DNA from: Aquabacterium olei
GTDB lineage: Bacteria; Pseudomonadota; Gammaproteobacteria; Burkholderiales; Burkholderiaceae_C
Direction: 5' to 3'
NCBI RefSeq assembly: GCF_003100395.1
Contig: NZ_CP029210.1
Location: 2,542,001-2,606,000 of the forward strand
DNA length: 64,000 bases
The position numbers and the translations under genes are program-made. Numbering within the stretch: position 1 is the first letter of the stretch; every line of letters begins with the position of its first letter. A model generated the notes under the pieces. That model worked only from the letters and a program-made list of their open reading frames with translations. It searched no databases and was not told the DNA's origin. This document shows, piece by piece, positions 27,252-36,253 of the stretch.

Positions 27252-28712
27252 ATGCGACAGATGGAAACGCCGCCCCTGCCTTCCCCAGACCGTACACCGG
27301 GTGGCCGCCCGCGTGTGGTGATCATCGGCTGCGGGTTCGGCGGGCTGGAAGCCGCCCAGGCGCTGGCGGCCGCGCCGGTGGACATCGTGGTCATCGACCG
27401 CACCAACCACCATCTGTTCCAGCCGCTGCTTTACCAGGTGGCCACGGCCGGGCTCTCGGCCCCCGCGATCGCCGCGCCCATCCGCCACGTGCTGCGCAAG
27501 CAGATCGCCAAGGGCCAGCTTACGGTGCTGATGGCCGAGGTGACGGGCATCGACACCGCCTCGTCATGCGTGCAGATGGATGGCGGAGAGCACCTTCATT
27601 ACGACCACCTCATCGTGGCGGCCGGGGCCACCCACAGCTATTTCGGGCGCGATGACTGGGCCAAGTACGCACCGGGCCTCAAGACACTGGGCGACGCCTT
27701 CACCATTCGCCGCCGCGTGCTGACCGCCTTCGAGCAGGCCGAGCGCGAGACCGATCCCGTCAAGCGTCTGCCCTGGCTGACCTTTGCGGTGGTGGGTGCG
27801 GGGCCGACGGGCGTCGAGATGGCCGGCACGATGGCCGAGATCGCCCAGCAGACGCTCAGCGCCGAGTTCTGCCGCATCGACTCGCGCGAGGCCCGCATCG
27901 TGCTGCTGGAGGGCGCCCCGCGTGTGCTGGGCACCTTCAGCGAGGACCTGTCACAGCGGGCCAAGGAGCAGCTTGAAGGCCTGGGCGCCGAGGTGCTGCC
28001 GGGTGCACGGGTCACCAACATCACGGCCTTCGGCATTCACTACGACCTCACCGAGCACCAGCCCGACGGCACCACCCAGGCCGTATCGCACTTCCTGCCG
28101 ACACGCACCGTGATCTGGGCGGCCGGCGTGGCCGCGTCGCCACTGGGCAAGGCCCTGTCCAAGGCCACCGGCTGCGAACTCGACCGCGCCGGCCGCGTCG
28201 TGGTGCAACCCGACCTCACGATCCCCCACCACCCCAACATCTATGTGGTGGGTGACCTGGCCAACGCCAGGAGCTATCTGGATCCGGCCAAGCCGACCCC
28301 CGTGCCCGGCGTCAGCCCCGGGGCCAAGCAGATGGGCCGCAAGGCGGCGTTCAACATCATCCGCCGCATGAAGGGGCTCGAGCCGCAGGCCTTCCGCTAC
28401 TTCGACTATGGCTCGCTGGCCACCATCGGCAAGCGCGCGGCGGTGGCCATGGTCGAACTGCCCTTCACCCGCAAGCAGGTGCGCTTCAGCGGCTTTGTGG
28501 CCTGGCTGTTCTGGCTCTTCGTTCACGTCTACTTCCTGATCGGCTTCCGCAACCGCCTGGTGGTGATGATGGACTGGGCCTGGGCCTACTTCACCTCACA
28601 GCGCCACGCACGGGTGTTTCCGGACCCGCACGCACTCGAGCCGAACAAGGTGTTGATGCGGGTCGACGAGGCACAGCCCGTCCCGGCCAGCGCCCCACCC
28701 AAGGTCGGCTGA
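27252..28712 (+). CDS. Type II NADH dehydrogenase (NAD(P)/FAD-dependent oxidoreductase)
   Basis: A 486-aa monotopic flavoprotein that oxidises NADH and reduces quinone without proton pumping. The FAD dinucleotide fold is VVIIGCGFGGLEAAQAL (about 21-37), the NADH fold VVGAGPTGVEMAGTMAE (about 181-197), and VYVVGDLANA (about 332-341) is the second FAD motif. The C-terminal quarter carries a hydrophobic stretch (VAWLFWLFVHVYFLIGF) and amphipathic residues that attach it to the inner membrane. I start at 27252. An in-frame ATG at 27066 lies in sequence unlike the family. TATAAC at 27215-27220 may be its -10 box. Confidence 0.93.
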   Translation: MRQMETPPLPSPDRTPGGRPRVVIIGCGFGGLEAAQALAAAPVDIVVIDRTNHHLFQPLLYQVATAGLSAPAIAAPIRHVLRKQIAKGQLTVLMAEVTGIDTASSCVQMDGGEHLHYDHLIVAAGATHSYFGRDDWAKYAPGLKTLGDAFTIRRRVLTAFEQAERETDPVKRLPWLTFAVVGAGPTGVEMAGTMAEIAQQTLSAEFCRIDSREARIVLLEGAPRVLGTFSEDLSQRAKEQLEGLGAEVLPGARVTNITAFGIHYDLTEHQPDGTTQAVSHFLPTRTVIWAAGVAASPLGKALSKATGCELDRAGRVVVQPDLTIPHHPNIYVVGDLANARSYLDPAKPTPVPGVSPGAKQMGRKAAFNIIRRMKGLEPQAFRYFDYGSLATIGKRAAVAMVELPFTRKQVRFSGFVAWLFWLFVHVYFLIGFRNRLVVMMDWAWAYFTSQRHARVFPDPHALEPNKVLMRVDEAQPVPASAPPKVG

Positions 28713-28781
28713 AGCCCGCGTGCGCGGCATGAGGCGCCGCGGCATGGCAACATCGGTGGTCGATTTCCGCTGGACCAGACC

Positions 28782-30659
28782 GTGAACGCCCCCCAAGCCC
28801 TCGCCCCGCTCGCCTCGCCCATTCCGGCCCGACTGTCCACCCTGCGCGCCACCATGGCCGCACGGGGCTGGCACGCCGTGCTGCTGCCCAGCAGCGACCC
28901 GCACCTGTCCGAATACCTGCCGGCGCGCTGGGAAGGCCGCGCCCACTTCAGCGGCTTCACGGGCTCGTCGGGCACGCTGCTGGTGGCGGCCGACCGCGCC
29001 GCGCTGTTCACCGACAGCCGCTACTGGACGCAGGCCGAAGCCGAACTGGCAGGCACCGGCGTCGAACTGGTCAAGCTGGATGGCGCGCCGGTGCCCGCCT
29101 ATGTGGCCTGGCTGGGCGCCTTGCCGGTGTCGGACGGGCCGGCCACGCTGGCGGCCGACGGCGCGGTGATGGGCCTGGCACAGACCCAGCAGCTGCGGGA
29201 CGCCCTGACCGGCATGACGGGCGCCGCATGGCAGCTGCACACACGAGAAGACGTGCTGGCCGAGGCCTGGCCCGATCGCCCGGCCCTGCCCGCCGCACCG
29301 GTCTATGAGCACCTGCCCCCGCACGCCAGCACCCCGCGCGCCGACAAGCTGGCCGCCATGCGCGCCGCGCTGCAGGAACGGGGGGCGACGCACCATTGGG
29401 TGGCCACGCTCGACGACCTCGCCTGGGTGCTGAACCTGCGAGGCGCCGATGTCGAATACAACCCGGTGTTTCTGGGCCACCTGCTGATTGCGCCGGACCG
29501 GGCCGAGCTGTTCGTGGGCGTCGGCAAGGTGGACACGGCACTGGCTGCCCGCCTGGCTGCCGACGGCGTGCAGTGCCGCCCCTACGATGAAGCCTTGGCG
29601 GCGCTGTCCGCGCTGCCGGCCGGCGCGGTGCTCTGGCTGGACCCCAAGCGCACCACGTGGGGACTGCGTGAAGCCGTGCCCGAGGGCGTGCGCGTCCTCG
29701 AAGCGATCAACCCGAGCACCCTGGCGAAGTCCCGCAAGACCGAGGCCGAGTCCGAGCACATTCGCGAGGCCATGGCGCGCGACGGCGCCGCCATGTGCGC
29801 CTTCTATGCGTGGCTCGAGCAGGCACTGGGCCGCGAGGCGATCAGCGAGCTCACCGTCGACGAGCGCATGACCGCCGAGCGCGCACGCCAGCCCGGCTAC
29901 GTGTCGCTGAGTTTTCCCACCATCGCGGGCTTCAACGCGAACGGCGCCCTGCCGCACTACCGTGCCACGCCCGACGCGCACGCGATGATCTCCACGCCCC
30001 AGGGCCTGGTGGCCGACGGGCTGCTGCTGATCGACTCGGGCGCGCAGTACCTGGGCGGCACCACCGACATCACCCGCGTGTGGGCCATCGGCACCCCGAC
30101 ACCCGCGCAGAAGCGCGACTTCACGCTGGTGCTCAAGGGCACGATGGCCCTGTCGCGCACGCGCTTCCCCAAGGGCACGCTGGCGCCCATGCTGGACGCC
30201 ATCGCGCGCGCGCCGCTGTGGGCCGAGGGACTGGACTTCGGCCATGGCACGGGGCACGGTGTCGGCTACTTCCTCAACGTGCACGAGGGCCCGCAATCGA
30301 TTTCAAAAGCCGTGCCCCACCCGGACATGGCCATGCACGCCGGCATGATCACGTCGATCGAGCCGGGACTCTACCGACCGGGCCAGTGGGGCATCCGCAT
30401 CGAGAACCTGGTGCTCAATGTGGCTGTGCCCTCGGCGCGGCCGGATGCCGAACCGGGCACGCCCGAACATGGCGACTACCTGGCGTTCGAGACGCTGAGC
30501 CTGTGCCCGATCGACACCCGGTGCATCGACCGCAGCCTGTTGCGTGAAGACGAGGTGGCCTGGCTCGACGCGTACCACCAGACCGTCCGCGAGCGCTTGC
30601 TGCCGCACGTCGACGGGGCGGCGCGAGACTGGCTGGTGGCGCGCACGCAGCCACTGTGA
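28782..30659 (+). CDS. Aminopeptidase P family protein (M24B metallopeptidase)
   Basis: A 625-aa Xaa-Pro aminopeptidase of the long, eukaryote-like three-domain type, which removes an N-terminal residue next to proline. Two creatinase-like N-terminal domains (about 15-320) begin with SSDPHLSEYLPARWEGRAHFSGFTGSSGTLLV. The pita-bread catalytic domain has metal ligands in LLIDSGAQYLGGTTDITRVW (two Asp), GHGTGHGVGYFLNVHEG (His), TSIEPGLY (Glu) and IENLV (Glu). It starts with GTG at 28782; no ATG occurs before the first domain. It follows the NADH dehydrogenase by 69 bases and probably has its own promoter. Confidence 0.93.
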   Translation: MNAPQALAPLASPIPARLSTLRATMAARGWHAVLLPSSDPHLSEYLPARWEGRAHFSGFTGSSGTLLVAADRAALFTDSRYWTQAEAELAGTGVELVKLDGAPVPAYVAWLGALPVSDGPATLAADGAVMGLAQTQQLRDALTGMTGAAWQLHTREDVLAEAWPDRPALPAAPVYEHLPPHASTPRADKLAAMRAALQERGATHHWVATLDDLAWVLNLRGADVEYNPVFLGHLLIAPDRAELFVGVGKVDTALAARLAADGVQCRPYDEALAALSALPAGAVLWLDPKRTTWGLREAVPEGVRVLEAINPSTLAKSRKTEAESEHIREAMARDGAAMCAFYAWLEQALGREAISELTVDERMTAERARQPGYVSLSFPTIAGFNANGALPHYRATPDAHAMISTPQGLVADGLLLIDSGAQYLGGTTDITRVWAIGTPTPAQKRDFTLVLKGTMALSRTRFPKGTLAPMLDAIARAPLWAEGLDFGHGTGHGVGYFLNVHEGPQSISKAVPHPDMAMHAGMITSIEPGLYRPGQWGIRIENLVLNVAVPSARPDAEPGTPEHGDYLAFETLSLCPIDTRCIDRSLLREDEVAWLDAYHQTVRERLLPHVDGAARDWLVARTQPL

Positions 30660-30827
30660 TCCATGTAAACCCGCATCATGAGGGGGCTTTGGAAACACGG
30701 CGCGCAAACGTTACACCTTGATGCCGTGTCCGTTCGATGAAATAGAACACGCAAGCGACATGCGCTGCATAGACTGCCTGCACGGTGTTTTGTCACACCG
30801 GCAACACAAACTCAGGAGTCTTCCCAC

Positions 30828-31685
30828 ATGTCCGCGTCTTCACTGCCCACGGGGTTTCGGCGCCCCGTCCTGATGCCACTGTCGTTTGCGGTCGCGTTGT
30901 GCACCACCGCCCATGCGAGCACGACCACGCATGCCAATCCCTTCATCCACCACGGCACCACCCAGACGGTGAAGGCGAGCGGGACGATCCAGCTCGGTGA
31001 GATGGAGCCGTTCGAGACCGTTCGCAACGAAGACGGCGGCGAGCAGACGGGCACCGGCGATGCGGGCACCCTGCACCAGGGCCTGAGCGTGCAGCTCGAC
31101 AGCGCGATGGGCTACGGCGGTGTCGACGGCCAGGCCCAGCAGACGTGGTCGGCCGCCCCCAACCGCATCTCGTTCAGCGGCCTCGTGGACGTGTCGGCCT
31201 ACGGTTCGGTCTACGACTTCGATGGCCAGTACTGGGGACACGGTTACACCGAGACCACGCTCTCCCACCGCTTCGAGCTGGAGGACGGTCACGGCATGCG
31301 CCTGACCATGAACAGCACCGTGGCCGACTACCGCGATGACGACTTTGCCTTCAGCCTCAGCCGGCTGCAGGACGGCGAATGGCAGGCGGTGTGGACCAAC
31401 ACCGTGATCTTCGATGACGTGGCCATGTACCGCGACTTCTCGGTGCCCCTCTTCCTGAGTGCGGGGCAGTACCGCATGGACATGACGCTGCGCGCGTCGG
31501 CCTACATCGACGGCACCATCGGGGGCAGCTACGGCTATTCGGGCCGCACGCTGGCCGACGTGACGCTCAGCCCGGCGCCCGAACCCGAAACGGTGCTGAT
31601 GGCGGTGGTCGGCCTCGGCATGGTGCTGGCGCTGCGCCGCAAAGGGCGGGCCGAAGGCACCGCCTCTGTGCAGAACCAGCTCTGA
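30828..31685 (+). CDS. PEP-CTERM sorting domain-containing exported protein
   Basis: A 285-aa secreted protein. An N-terminal signal peptide (PVLMPLSFAVALCTTAHA, cleaved at about 30) precedes a beta-rich region with many Gly, Tyr and Asp residues. The C-terminus is a tripartite PEP-CTERM tail: PEPETV, then a hydrophobic helix LMAVVGLGMVLALRR, then a basic stop. Such proteins are processed by exosortase, usually when exopolysaccharide is made. No exosortase gene is in the window. AGGAG lies nine bases before the ATG. The body is not recognised; it has the look of a carbohydrate-binding or envelope-associated domain. Confidence 0.87.
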   Translation: MSASSLPTGFRRPVLMPLSFAVALCTTAHASTTTHANPFIHHGTTQTVKASGTIQLGEMEPFETVRNEDGGEQTGTGDAGTLHQGLSVQLDSAMGYGGVDGQAQQTWSAAPNRISFSGLVDVSAYGSVYDFDGQYWGHGYTETTLSHRFELEDGHGMRLTMNSTVADYRDDDFAFSLSRLQDGEWQAVWTNTVIFDDVAMYRDFSVPLFLSAGQYRMDMTLRASAYIDGTIGGSYGYSGRTLADVTLSPAPEPETVLMAVVGLGMVLALRRKGRAEGTASVQNQL

Positions 31686-31794
31686 ACAGCGGCACAGCGC
31701 TGGCATAGCGCTTGCGTGATCTGATGCAGCAAAGGTGCGCAGGGCCATGGCGCGCGGTCGCCGCCACCGTGGCCCTCGCCGCACCCACGCTGCT

Positions 31795-32133
31795 TCACCG
31801 CAGGCGGCCGACGTAGCGCTGCTCGATCTTGCGCTCACGCTCCCGCTCCGCCTCCAGCTGCATGCTGCTGTCTGCCCATGCCGGCACCACGGCCACGGGC
31901 GGCGGGGCCACCGGCCTCACAACACGTGGCCGCAAGGTCTGCATGGCCGCATCCAGCTTGTCGGCCAGCCCCACCAGCTCCGCATCCCCCTCGGCCCGGC
32001 ACATCCGGATGATCTCCGTGGCGTAGGTCGGATCCTGCGCCAGCCACTCGGTGTCGGTCACGCGGCCGGTCTTGCGGCGCAAGGCCACATGAATGCGGGC
32101 GGCAAGGGCGATGCGGGTACTGTCTTGGCTCAT
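31795..32133 (-). CDS. Conserved-looking small protein of unknown function
   Basis: A 112-aa soluble protein. AGGAG nine bases before the ATG and a clean end support a real gene. The N-terminal half is predicted helical (SQDSTRIALAARIHVALRRKTGRVTDTEWLAQDPTYATEIIRMCRAEGDAELVGLADKLDAAM), a Pro/Val-rich linker follows (RPVAPPPVAVVPAW), and the end is a charged helix RERERKIEQRYVGRLR. No known domain is recognised. Confidence 0.65.
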   Translation of the reverse strand: MSQDSTRIALAARIHVALRRKTGRVTDTEWLAQDPTYATEIIRMCRAEGDAELVGLADKLDAAMQTLRPRVVRPVAPPPVAVVPAWADSSMQLEAERERERKIEQRYVGRLR

Positions 32134-32303
32134 GCGAGAAAACTCCTGCTACTGCTGAACGCGTGGATTTAGCAAGATGCAGACCGCCCGCGCCGCCCTG
32201 CCTGCAGGCAGGTTGTTGAGGTGCATCACACCCACGCCCCTGGCGCACGGCGGACAATGCAGCACGGCGCCCGCCCCGGGCGACTCGCCCTCGCCCCGAC
32301 CTC

Positions 32304-32828
32304 ATGCGCCCGCTGCTCCAACCCATTGCCCCCGAGATCGACGACCCGCTGGCCCTGCTGACGGCCTGCCATGAAAAGGTGCGGCGCTTCTCGACCCTGA
32401 CGCGACGGCTGGTGGCGCACGTTGGGCAACACGGTGCCGATGCCGAGGCCCGCGAGGCGGCCACCTCCGTGTTGCGCTACTTCGATCTGGCGGCGCCGCT
32501 GCACCATGAAGACGAAGACATGGATCTGTTTCCGGCACTGCGGGCGCTCGGCCAGCCGGACGTGACGGCACACATTGCACGCCTGCAGGCCGAACACGAT
32601 GAGCTGGGTGCGCTGTGGCAGGCCACCCGCCCCTGGCTGCTGGCCGTGCAGGCCGGCGAGGCCGCGCCGGGCGATGCGGTGCCCGACGCCGTGCTGACGC
32701 TGACGGAACGCTACCCGGCCCATGCGGATGCCGAGGAAGCTTGGGTCTATCCGGCCGCTGCCGGCCTCACGCCCGAGCAATGCCGCACGCTGAGCGCCGC
32801 CATGGTGGCACGCCGCCGCACCCACTGA
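32304..32828 (+). CDS. Hemerythrin domain-containing protein
   Basis: A 174-aa four-helix-bundle protein with hemerythrin/HHE-type metal ligands: His in LTACHEKVRRF (about 24), HHEDEDMDLFP (about 73-83), HDELG (about 100) and HADAEEAWVYP (about 138-148). These proteins bind a di-iron centre and act in oxygen, nitric-oxide or iron-stress sensing. This form has no other domain. It is a single gene, 15 bases ahead of the convergent M14 deacylase gene. Confidence 0.88.
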   Translation: MRPLLQPIAPEIDDPLALLTACHEKVRRFSTLTRRLVAHVGQHGADAEAREAATSVLRYFDLAAPLHHEDEDMDLFPALRALGQPDVTAHIARLQAEHDELGALWQATRPWLLAVQAGEAAPGDAVPDAVLTLTERYPAHADAEEAWVYPAAAGLTPEQCRTLSAAMVARRRTH

Positions 32829-32843
32829 GCACAACGTGCCGCG

Positions 32844-33836
32844 TCAGCCCAGCCGTCGCGGGCTGCGGCGCGCGAAGTAGAACCACTCCTGTCCCACCTC
32901 GGCTTCGGGGTTGGGGAACACCACCCAGCCGTCTTCCGGCGCACACACGGCCTGGCCATCATGGCGCCAGCCGATCGGTTGCCCCGCCCGCACCGGATCG
33001 AAGCCGCGCCAGGGGGCAGCCAGCCGGTCATCGGGGTGGAGTCGGTCCGTCACCTGCACCAGCCGCATCACGTCCGGATCGCCCACGGGCGGCACCAGCG
33101 GCAGATCGGCCATGCCAAGCCACGCCAGCGTCTGCCGGATCGCATGCAGGCCCACGGCCGCACCGTGCGGATCGCCGTGCAGGCCACACTCCAGCGTGAT
33201 CCCGTAGCCGCCCACCGAACGCATGTACTCGGTCGTGCCGACGCCATACTGCGCATCCTGCACGACGGCAGGCAGCGCGCCATCCAGCGCCGCCCGCGCG
33301 CGCCGCTCGGCCACGCCGGCCGCGTAGGTGTCCAGCCAGCCCTCGACGAAACGCCGCGGCCCCAGGTGCGCCGCCCACGCCGACTCGCATGCGGCGTACG
33401 TGAAGGGCTCGAGCGAACCGGTGTTGTCTTCGGGGCCCAGCATGGCGAAGGGTTCGCCGGGGGTGTGGAAGGAGTGCAGATCGAGCAGGACCTCGTGGGC
33501 GGCCAGCAACGGGCACAGCACATTGGCCACGCGGTCTTCGAATTCGCGCGGCTCGGGCTCTGGCCGCAGGCGGCGGTTCAGGTTGCGGTCACCCTGGCGC
33601 GTGCCGCGCGCGAAGGCCAGCGGATTGGCCACGGGCACCAGCGTCAGGCAGCCGCGCTGGATGGTCAGACGGCCGCTGTCCAGTTCGGGAAGCAAGGCCT
33701 CGATGGCCTGCGTGCCGCAGGTTTCGTTGCCATGCACGGCACCCAGCACGATGAGCCGGGGGCCGGGCTGCAGGCCGTGGAACTGGTGCACCCTCAACGA
33801 GGCCGGCACGGTGGAAGCAGCTTGGAGGTCAGCCAT
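32844..33836 (-). CDS. Succinylglutamate desuccinylase/aspartoacylase family protein (M14-like)
   Basis: A 330-aa zinc hydrolase of the AstE/aspartoacylase group, which removes acyl groups from amino acids. The zinc motif VHGNET (His and Glu, about 35-40) is followed by GDRNLNRR (about 83-90) and the third ligand in LLDLHSFHTPGEPFAML (about 121-135). Glu in LECGLHGDPHG (about 214) is the likely general acid. A C-terminal beta domain has the family phrase EDGWVVFPNPEAEVGQEWFYFA. Whether the substrate is N-succinylglutamate is not known: no astABCD genes are adjacent. Confidence 0.85.
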   Translation of the reverse strand: MADLQAASTVPASLRVHQFHGLQPGPRLIVLGAVHGNETCGTQAIEALLPELDSGRLTIQRGCLTLVPVANPLAFARGTRQGDRNLNRRLRPEPEPREFEDRVANVLCPLLAAHEVLLDLHSFHTPGEPFAMLGPEDNTGSLEPFTYAACESAWAAHLGPRRFVEGWLDTYAAGVAERRARAALDGALPAVVQDAQYGVGTTEYMRSVGGYGITLECGLHGDPHGAAVGLHAIRQTLAWLGMADLPLVPPVGDPDVMRLVQVTDRLHPDDRLAAPWRGFDPVRAGQPIGWRHDGQAVCAPEDGWVVFPNPEAEVGQEWFYFARRSPRRLG

Positions 33837-33895
33837 GACTGCAGTGTCGCATGGGCGACGCCCCGGGCTGGCGCACCGCCCTGCGCGGGCGAAGG

Positions 33896-34456
33896 TCAGA
33901 ACTCGTTGGCGAGCCGCTTGTAACCCTGCACCAGCTCGTTGTTGGTGCGTGCCACGTCTTCCGAGAATTCCGAAGCGGCCACGCTCACGCGCGAGATGTT
34001 CTCGAGCTTGCTGCTCGGCCCGATGCGCTCGGTGGACGGCACGTAGAAGCCGGCCGGCAGGTCGATGCCATCCACCACGGCGTTGTGGCGCACCACGCAG
34101 CCCGCGCCGATCTTGCAGTTGAACAGCACGCTGTTGAAACCGATGAAGGCGCCGTCGCCGACCTCACACGGGCCGTGGACGATGGCGCGGTGCGCGATCG
34201 AGGTGCGCTCGCCGATGGTGACCGCCGCGCCCGACTTCGAGTGGATCACCACGCCGTCCTGGATGTTGGAGTGCGCGCCGATGACGATGGGCTCCATGTC
34301 CCCGCTGGCGTCGACTTCGTCAGCGCGGATCACGGCATAGGGGCCGATGAAGACGTTCTCGTGCACGATCACCTTGCCGCACAGGATGGCGGTGTGGTCC
34401 ACATAAGCGGATTCGTGGACCTGGGGCAGGTGACCGGAAGGGTTCTTTCTGAGCAT
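33896..34456 (-). CDS. Gamma-carbonic anhydrase family protein
   Basis: A 186-aa left-handed beta-helix protein built of hexapeptide repeats, such as AYVDHTAILCGKVIVHENVFIGPYAVIRADE and IVIGAHSNIQDGVVIHSK. Metal-ligand histidines appear in VIHSKSG (about 72), IAHRAIVHG (about 90-95) and VRHNAVVDG (about 118-121), consistent with a trimeric zinc/iron enzyme hydrating CO2. Its size is that of the PaaY/YrdA/CaiE group, so CO2 hydration is probable rather than proved. It is transcribed divergently from a CbbR-like LysR gene, with a LysR-type site between them. Confidence 0.88.
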   Translation of the reverse strand: MLRKNPSGHLPQVHESAYVDHTAILCGKVIVHENVFIGPYAVIRADEVDASGDMEPIVIGAHSNIQDGVVIHSKSGAAVTIGERTSIAHRAIVHGPCEVGDGAFIGFNSVLFNCKIGAGCVVRHNAVVDGIDLPAGFYVPSTERIGPSSKLENISRVSVAASEFSEDVARTNNELVQGYKRLANEF

Positions 34457-34508
34457 GAGCGGCAGTGCGTACTTTTCCTTGATGCCTGAAGGATACGCAA
34501 AGGCTCCA

Positions 34509-34523
34509 ATCAGATAAAGTGAT
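34509..34523 (+). promoter_or_regulatory. Candidate LysR-type operator (T-N11-A)
   Basis: ATCA-N7-TGAT is a dyad in AT-rich DNA between the divergent gamma-carbonic anhydrase and LysR genes (97-base gap). It fits the T-N11-A consensus of LysR-type binding sites. Confidence 0.5.
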
Positions 34524-34553
34524 CTTTTCCGATGCTTTCCATCTACCCCTCCG

Positions 34554-35501
34554 ATGAATACCTTGCGACTTCCGCGTGCCAGTCTTCAGCAGCTGCGCAG
34601 CTTCGAGGCCGTGGCCCGGCTGGGCGGGATCGGCAAGGCGGCCGAGGCGCTGCATCTGGCCCAGCCCACCGTGTCGACCCAGCTCAAGGAACTGGCGCAG
34701 GCGCTGAACCTGCACCTGCTGGAGCCTGAAGGCCGTGGCGTGCGGCTCACCCCGCACGGCGAACTGCTGGCCGACACCGTGCGCGATCTGTTTGCACGCT
34801 GGCGGCGCTTCGAAGAGGATGCGCTGGCCATGCAGGGCCTGCAGAAGGGCCGGCTGAAGCTCGCCGCCGTCACGACGACCGAATACTTCATCCCCGACCT
34901 GCTGGGGCCGTTTGCCCGGCAGTACCCCGGGCTGCGCATCGATCTGGCGGTGGAGAACCGCGATGCCGTGATCCAGCATCTGGCCCGCGGGGATGTGGAA
35001 CTGGCGGTGATGATGCTGCCGCCCACCGACCTGGCGCTCGAGCGCTGGCCCTTTCTGGAGAACCCGTTGGTGCTGATTGCACCGGTCGGTCATCCGCTGG
35101 CGCAGCGCACCCGGCTGCGGCTGAGTCAGGTCATCCAAGAGGCAAGGCTCACGCGCGAGCCCGGCTCGGGCACGCGTCAGGCCACCGACCAGTATCTGGC
35201 TGCACAGGGCGTGAGCTGGCCCGCCCGCCTGGCGCTGGGCAGCAACGAGGCCATCAAGCACGCCGTGGCGGCGGGCCTCGGGCTGGCCATCCTGTCACGC
35301 CATACGCTGGGGCCGGACCCCGCCTCGCAGGGGCTGGTGGAGCTGAAGGTGACGGGGTTGCCGATCCGGCGGATGTGGCACGTGGTGTGGCGCAGCGACC
35401 GGAGCCTGTCGCTGCCGGCGCGCACCTTTCTGGCGGCGCTGCGCCAGCAGTTCAGCGAGACGCCGCCGGGGCGCGAGGTGCCACGCCACGAACCCGGATG
35501 A
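34554..35501 (+). CDS. LysR family transcriptional regulator, CbbR-like
   Basis: A 315-aa LysR-type regulator. The N-terminal winged helix-turn-helix is ASLQQLRSFEAVARLGGIGKAAEALHLAQPTVSTQLKELAQAL (about 8-50). The effector domain follows (about 92-300), with KGRLKLAAVTTTEYFIPDLLGPFARQYPGLRIDL and LGSNEAIKHAVAAGLGLAILSRH. The sequence resembles CbbR, the activator of Calvin-cycle genes, but no RubisCO or cbb genes are in the window. Its divergent neighbour, gamma-carbonic anhydrase, makes a CO2-related target likely. The ligand is unknown. Confidence 0.88.
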   Translation: MNTLRLPRASLQQLRSFEAVARLGGIGKAAEALHLAQPTVSTQLKELAQALNLHLLEPEGRGVRLTPHGELLADTVRDLFARWRRFEEDALAMQGLQKGRLKLAAVTTTEYFIPDLLGPFARQYPGLRIDLAVENRDAVIQHLARGDVELAVMMLPPTDLALERWPFLENPLVLIAPVGHPLAQRTRLRLSQVIQEARLTREPGSGTRQATDQYLAAQGVSWPARLALGSNEAIKHAVAAGLGLAILSRHTLGPDPASQGLVELKVTGLPIRRMWHVVWRSDRSLSLPARTFLAALRQQFSETPPGREVPRHEPG

Positions 35502-35558
35502 GGCAGCCACGACGGGGCGAGCCAGCCCGGTGCCGTGGCGCCCACAACCCCATCGGGC

Positions 35559-36242
35559 TCAGGCACCCATGATGACCGGGCCGCCCTTGGCCACGCCGCG
35601 CTGGTAGGCCGGACGGGCCTCCACACGCGCCAGCCACGCGCGCATCGCCGGGGCCGGCGCCGGGTTGCGCGACAGCAGGGCCGCCACGGCAAAGCTCATC
35701 TGGAAATCGGCGAGGCTCAGCTGATCGCCCGCAAACCATGTGTGGCGCGAGAGGTGGTCTTCGATGAAGGCGTGGGCGCTGGCCAGGTTGGGGTCGATCA
35801 GTTTGGCCTGCACCTGCTGGCACAGCTGCCGCGCGATCGGGCGCACGAAGAAGGGCATGGGCTGCGTCGGGATGGTCATGAAGACGAGCTTCATCACCAG
35901 CCAGTTCATCAGCGAACCCTCGGCGTAGTGCATCCAGAAGCGCAGTTGGTGGTGCGCCTCGGTGCCGCGGACAGGCAGCAGGTTGGCCAACTCACCCTGA
36001 GCCCCGCTGCCATGGGTTTCAGCCAGGTATTCGAGGATGGCGCCCGATTCGGCCACCACGCGGTTACCGTCGGTGATGACGGGCGACTTGCCCAGCGGGT
36101 GCACGCGCTTGAGTTCGGGCGGGGCCAGCCGGGTGCGCGGGTCGCGCTTGTAGAGCTTGATCTCGTAGGGCAGGCCGAGCTCTTCAAGCAGCCACAGCAC
36201 GCGCTGCGAGCGGGAGGTTTCGAGGTGATGAACGATGATCAT
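35559..36242 (-). CDS. Glutathione S-transferase family protein
   Basis: A 227-aa cytosolic GST. The thioredoxin-fold N-terminal domain has HHLETSRSQRVLWLLEELGLPYE (catalytic Ser region, about 6-27), the cis-Pro motif KSPVITDG (about 52-60) and the glutathione-binding ESGAILEYLAE (about 65-75). The C-terminal helical domain follows, with LASAHAFIEDHL and DQLSLADFQMSFAV. It is convergent with the LysR gene and 11 bases downstream of the outer-membrane factor on the same strand, so it may share the macAB operon's mRNA. Substrate unknown. Confidence 0.9.
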   Translation of the reverse strand: MIIVHHLETSRSQRVLWLLEELGLPYEIKLYKRDPRTRLAPPELKRVHPLGKSPVITDGNRVVAESGAILEYLAETHGSGAQGELANLLPVRGTEAHHQLRFWMHYAEGSLMNWLVMKLVFMTIPTQPMPFFVRPIARQLCQQVQAKLIDPNLASAHAFIEDHLSRHTWFAGDQLSLADFQMSFAVAALLSRNPAPAPAMRAWLARVEARPAYQRGVAKGGPVIMGA

Positions 36243-36253
36243 GGGCGCGAAGC

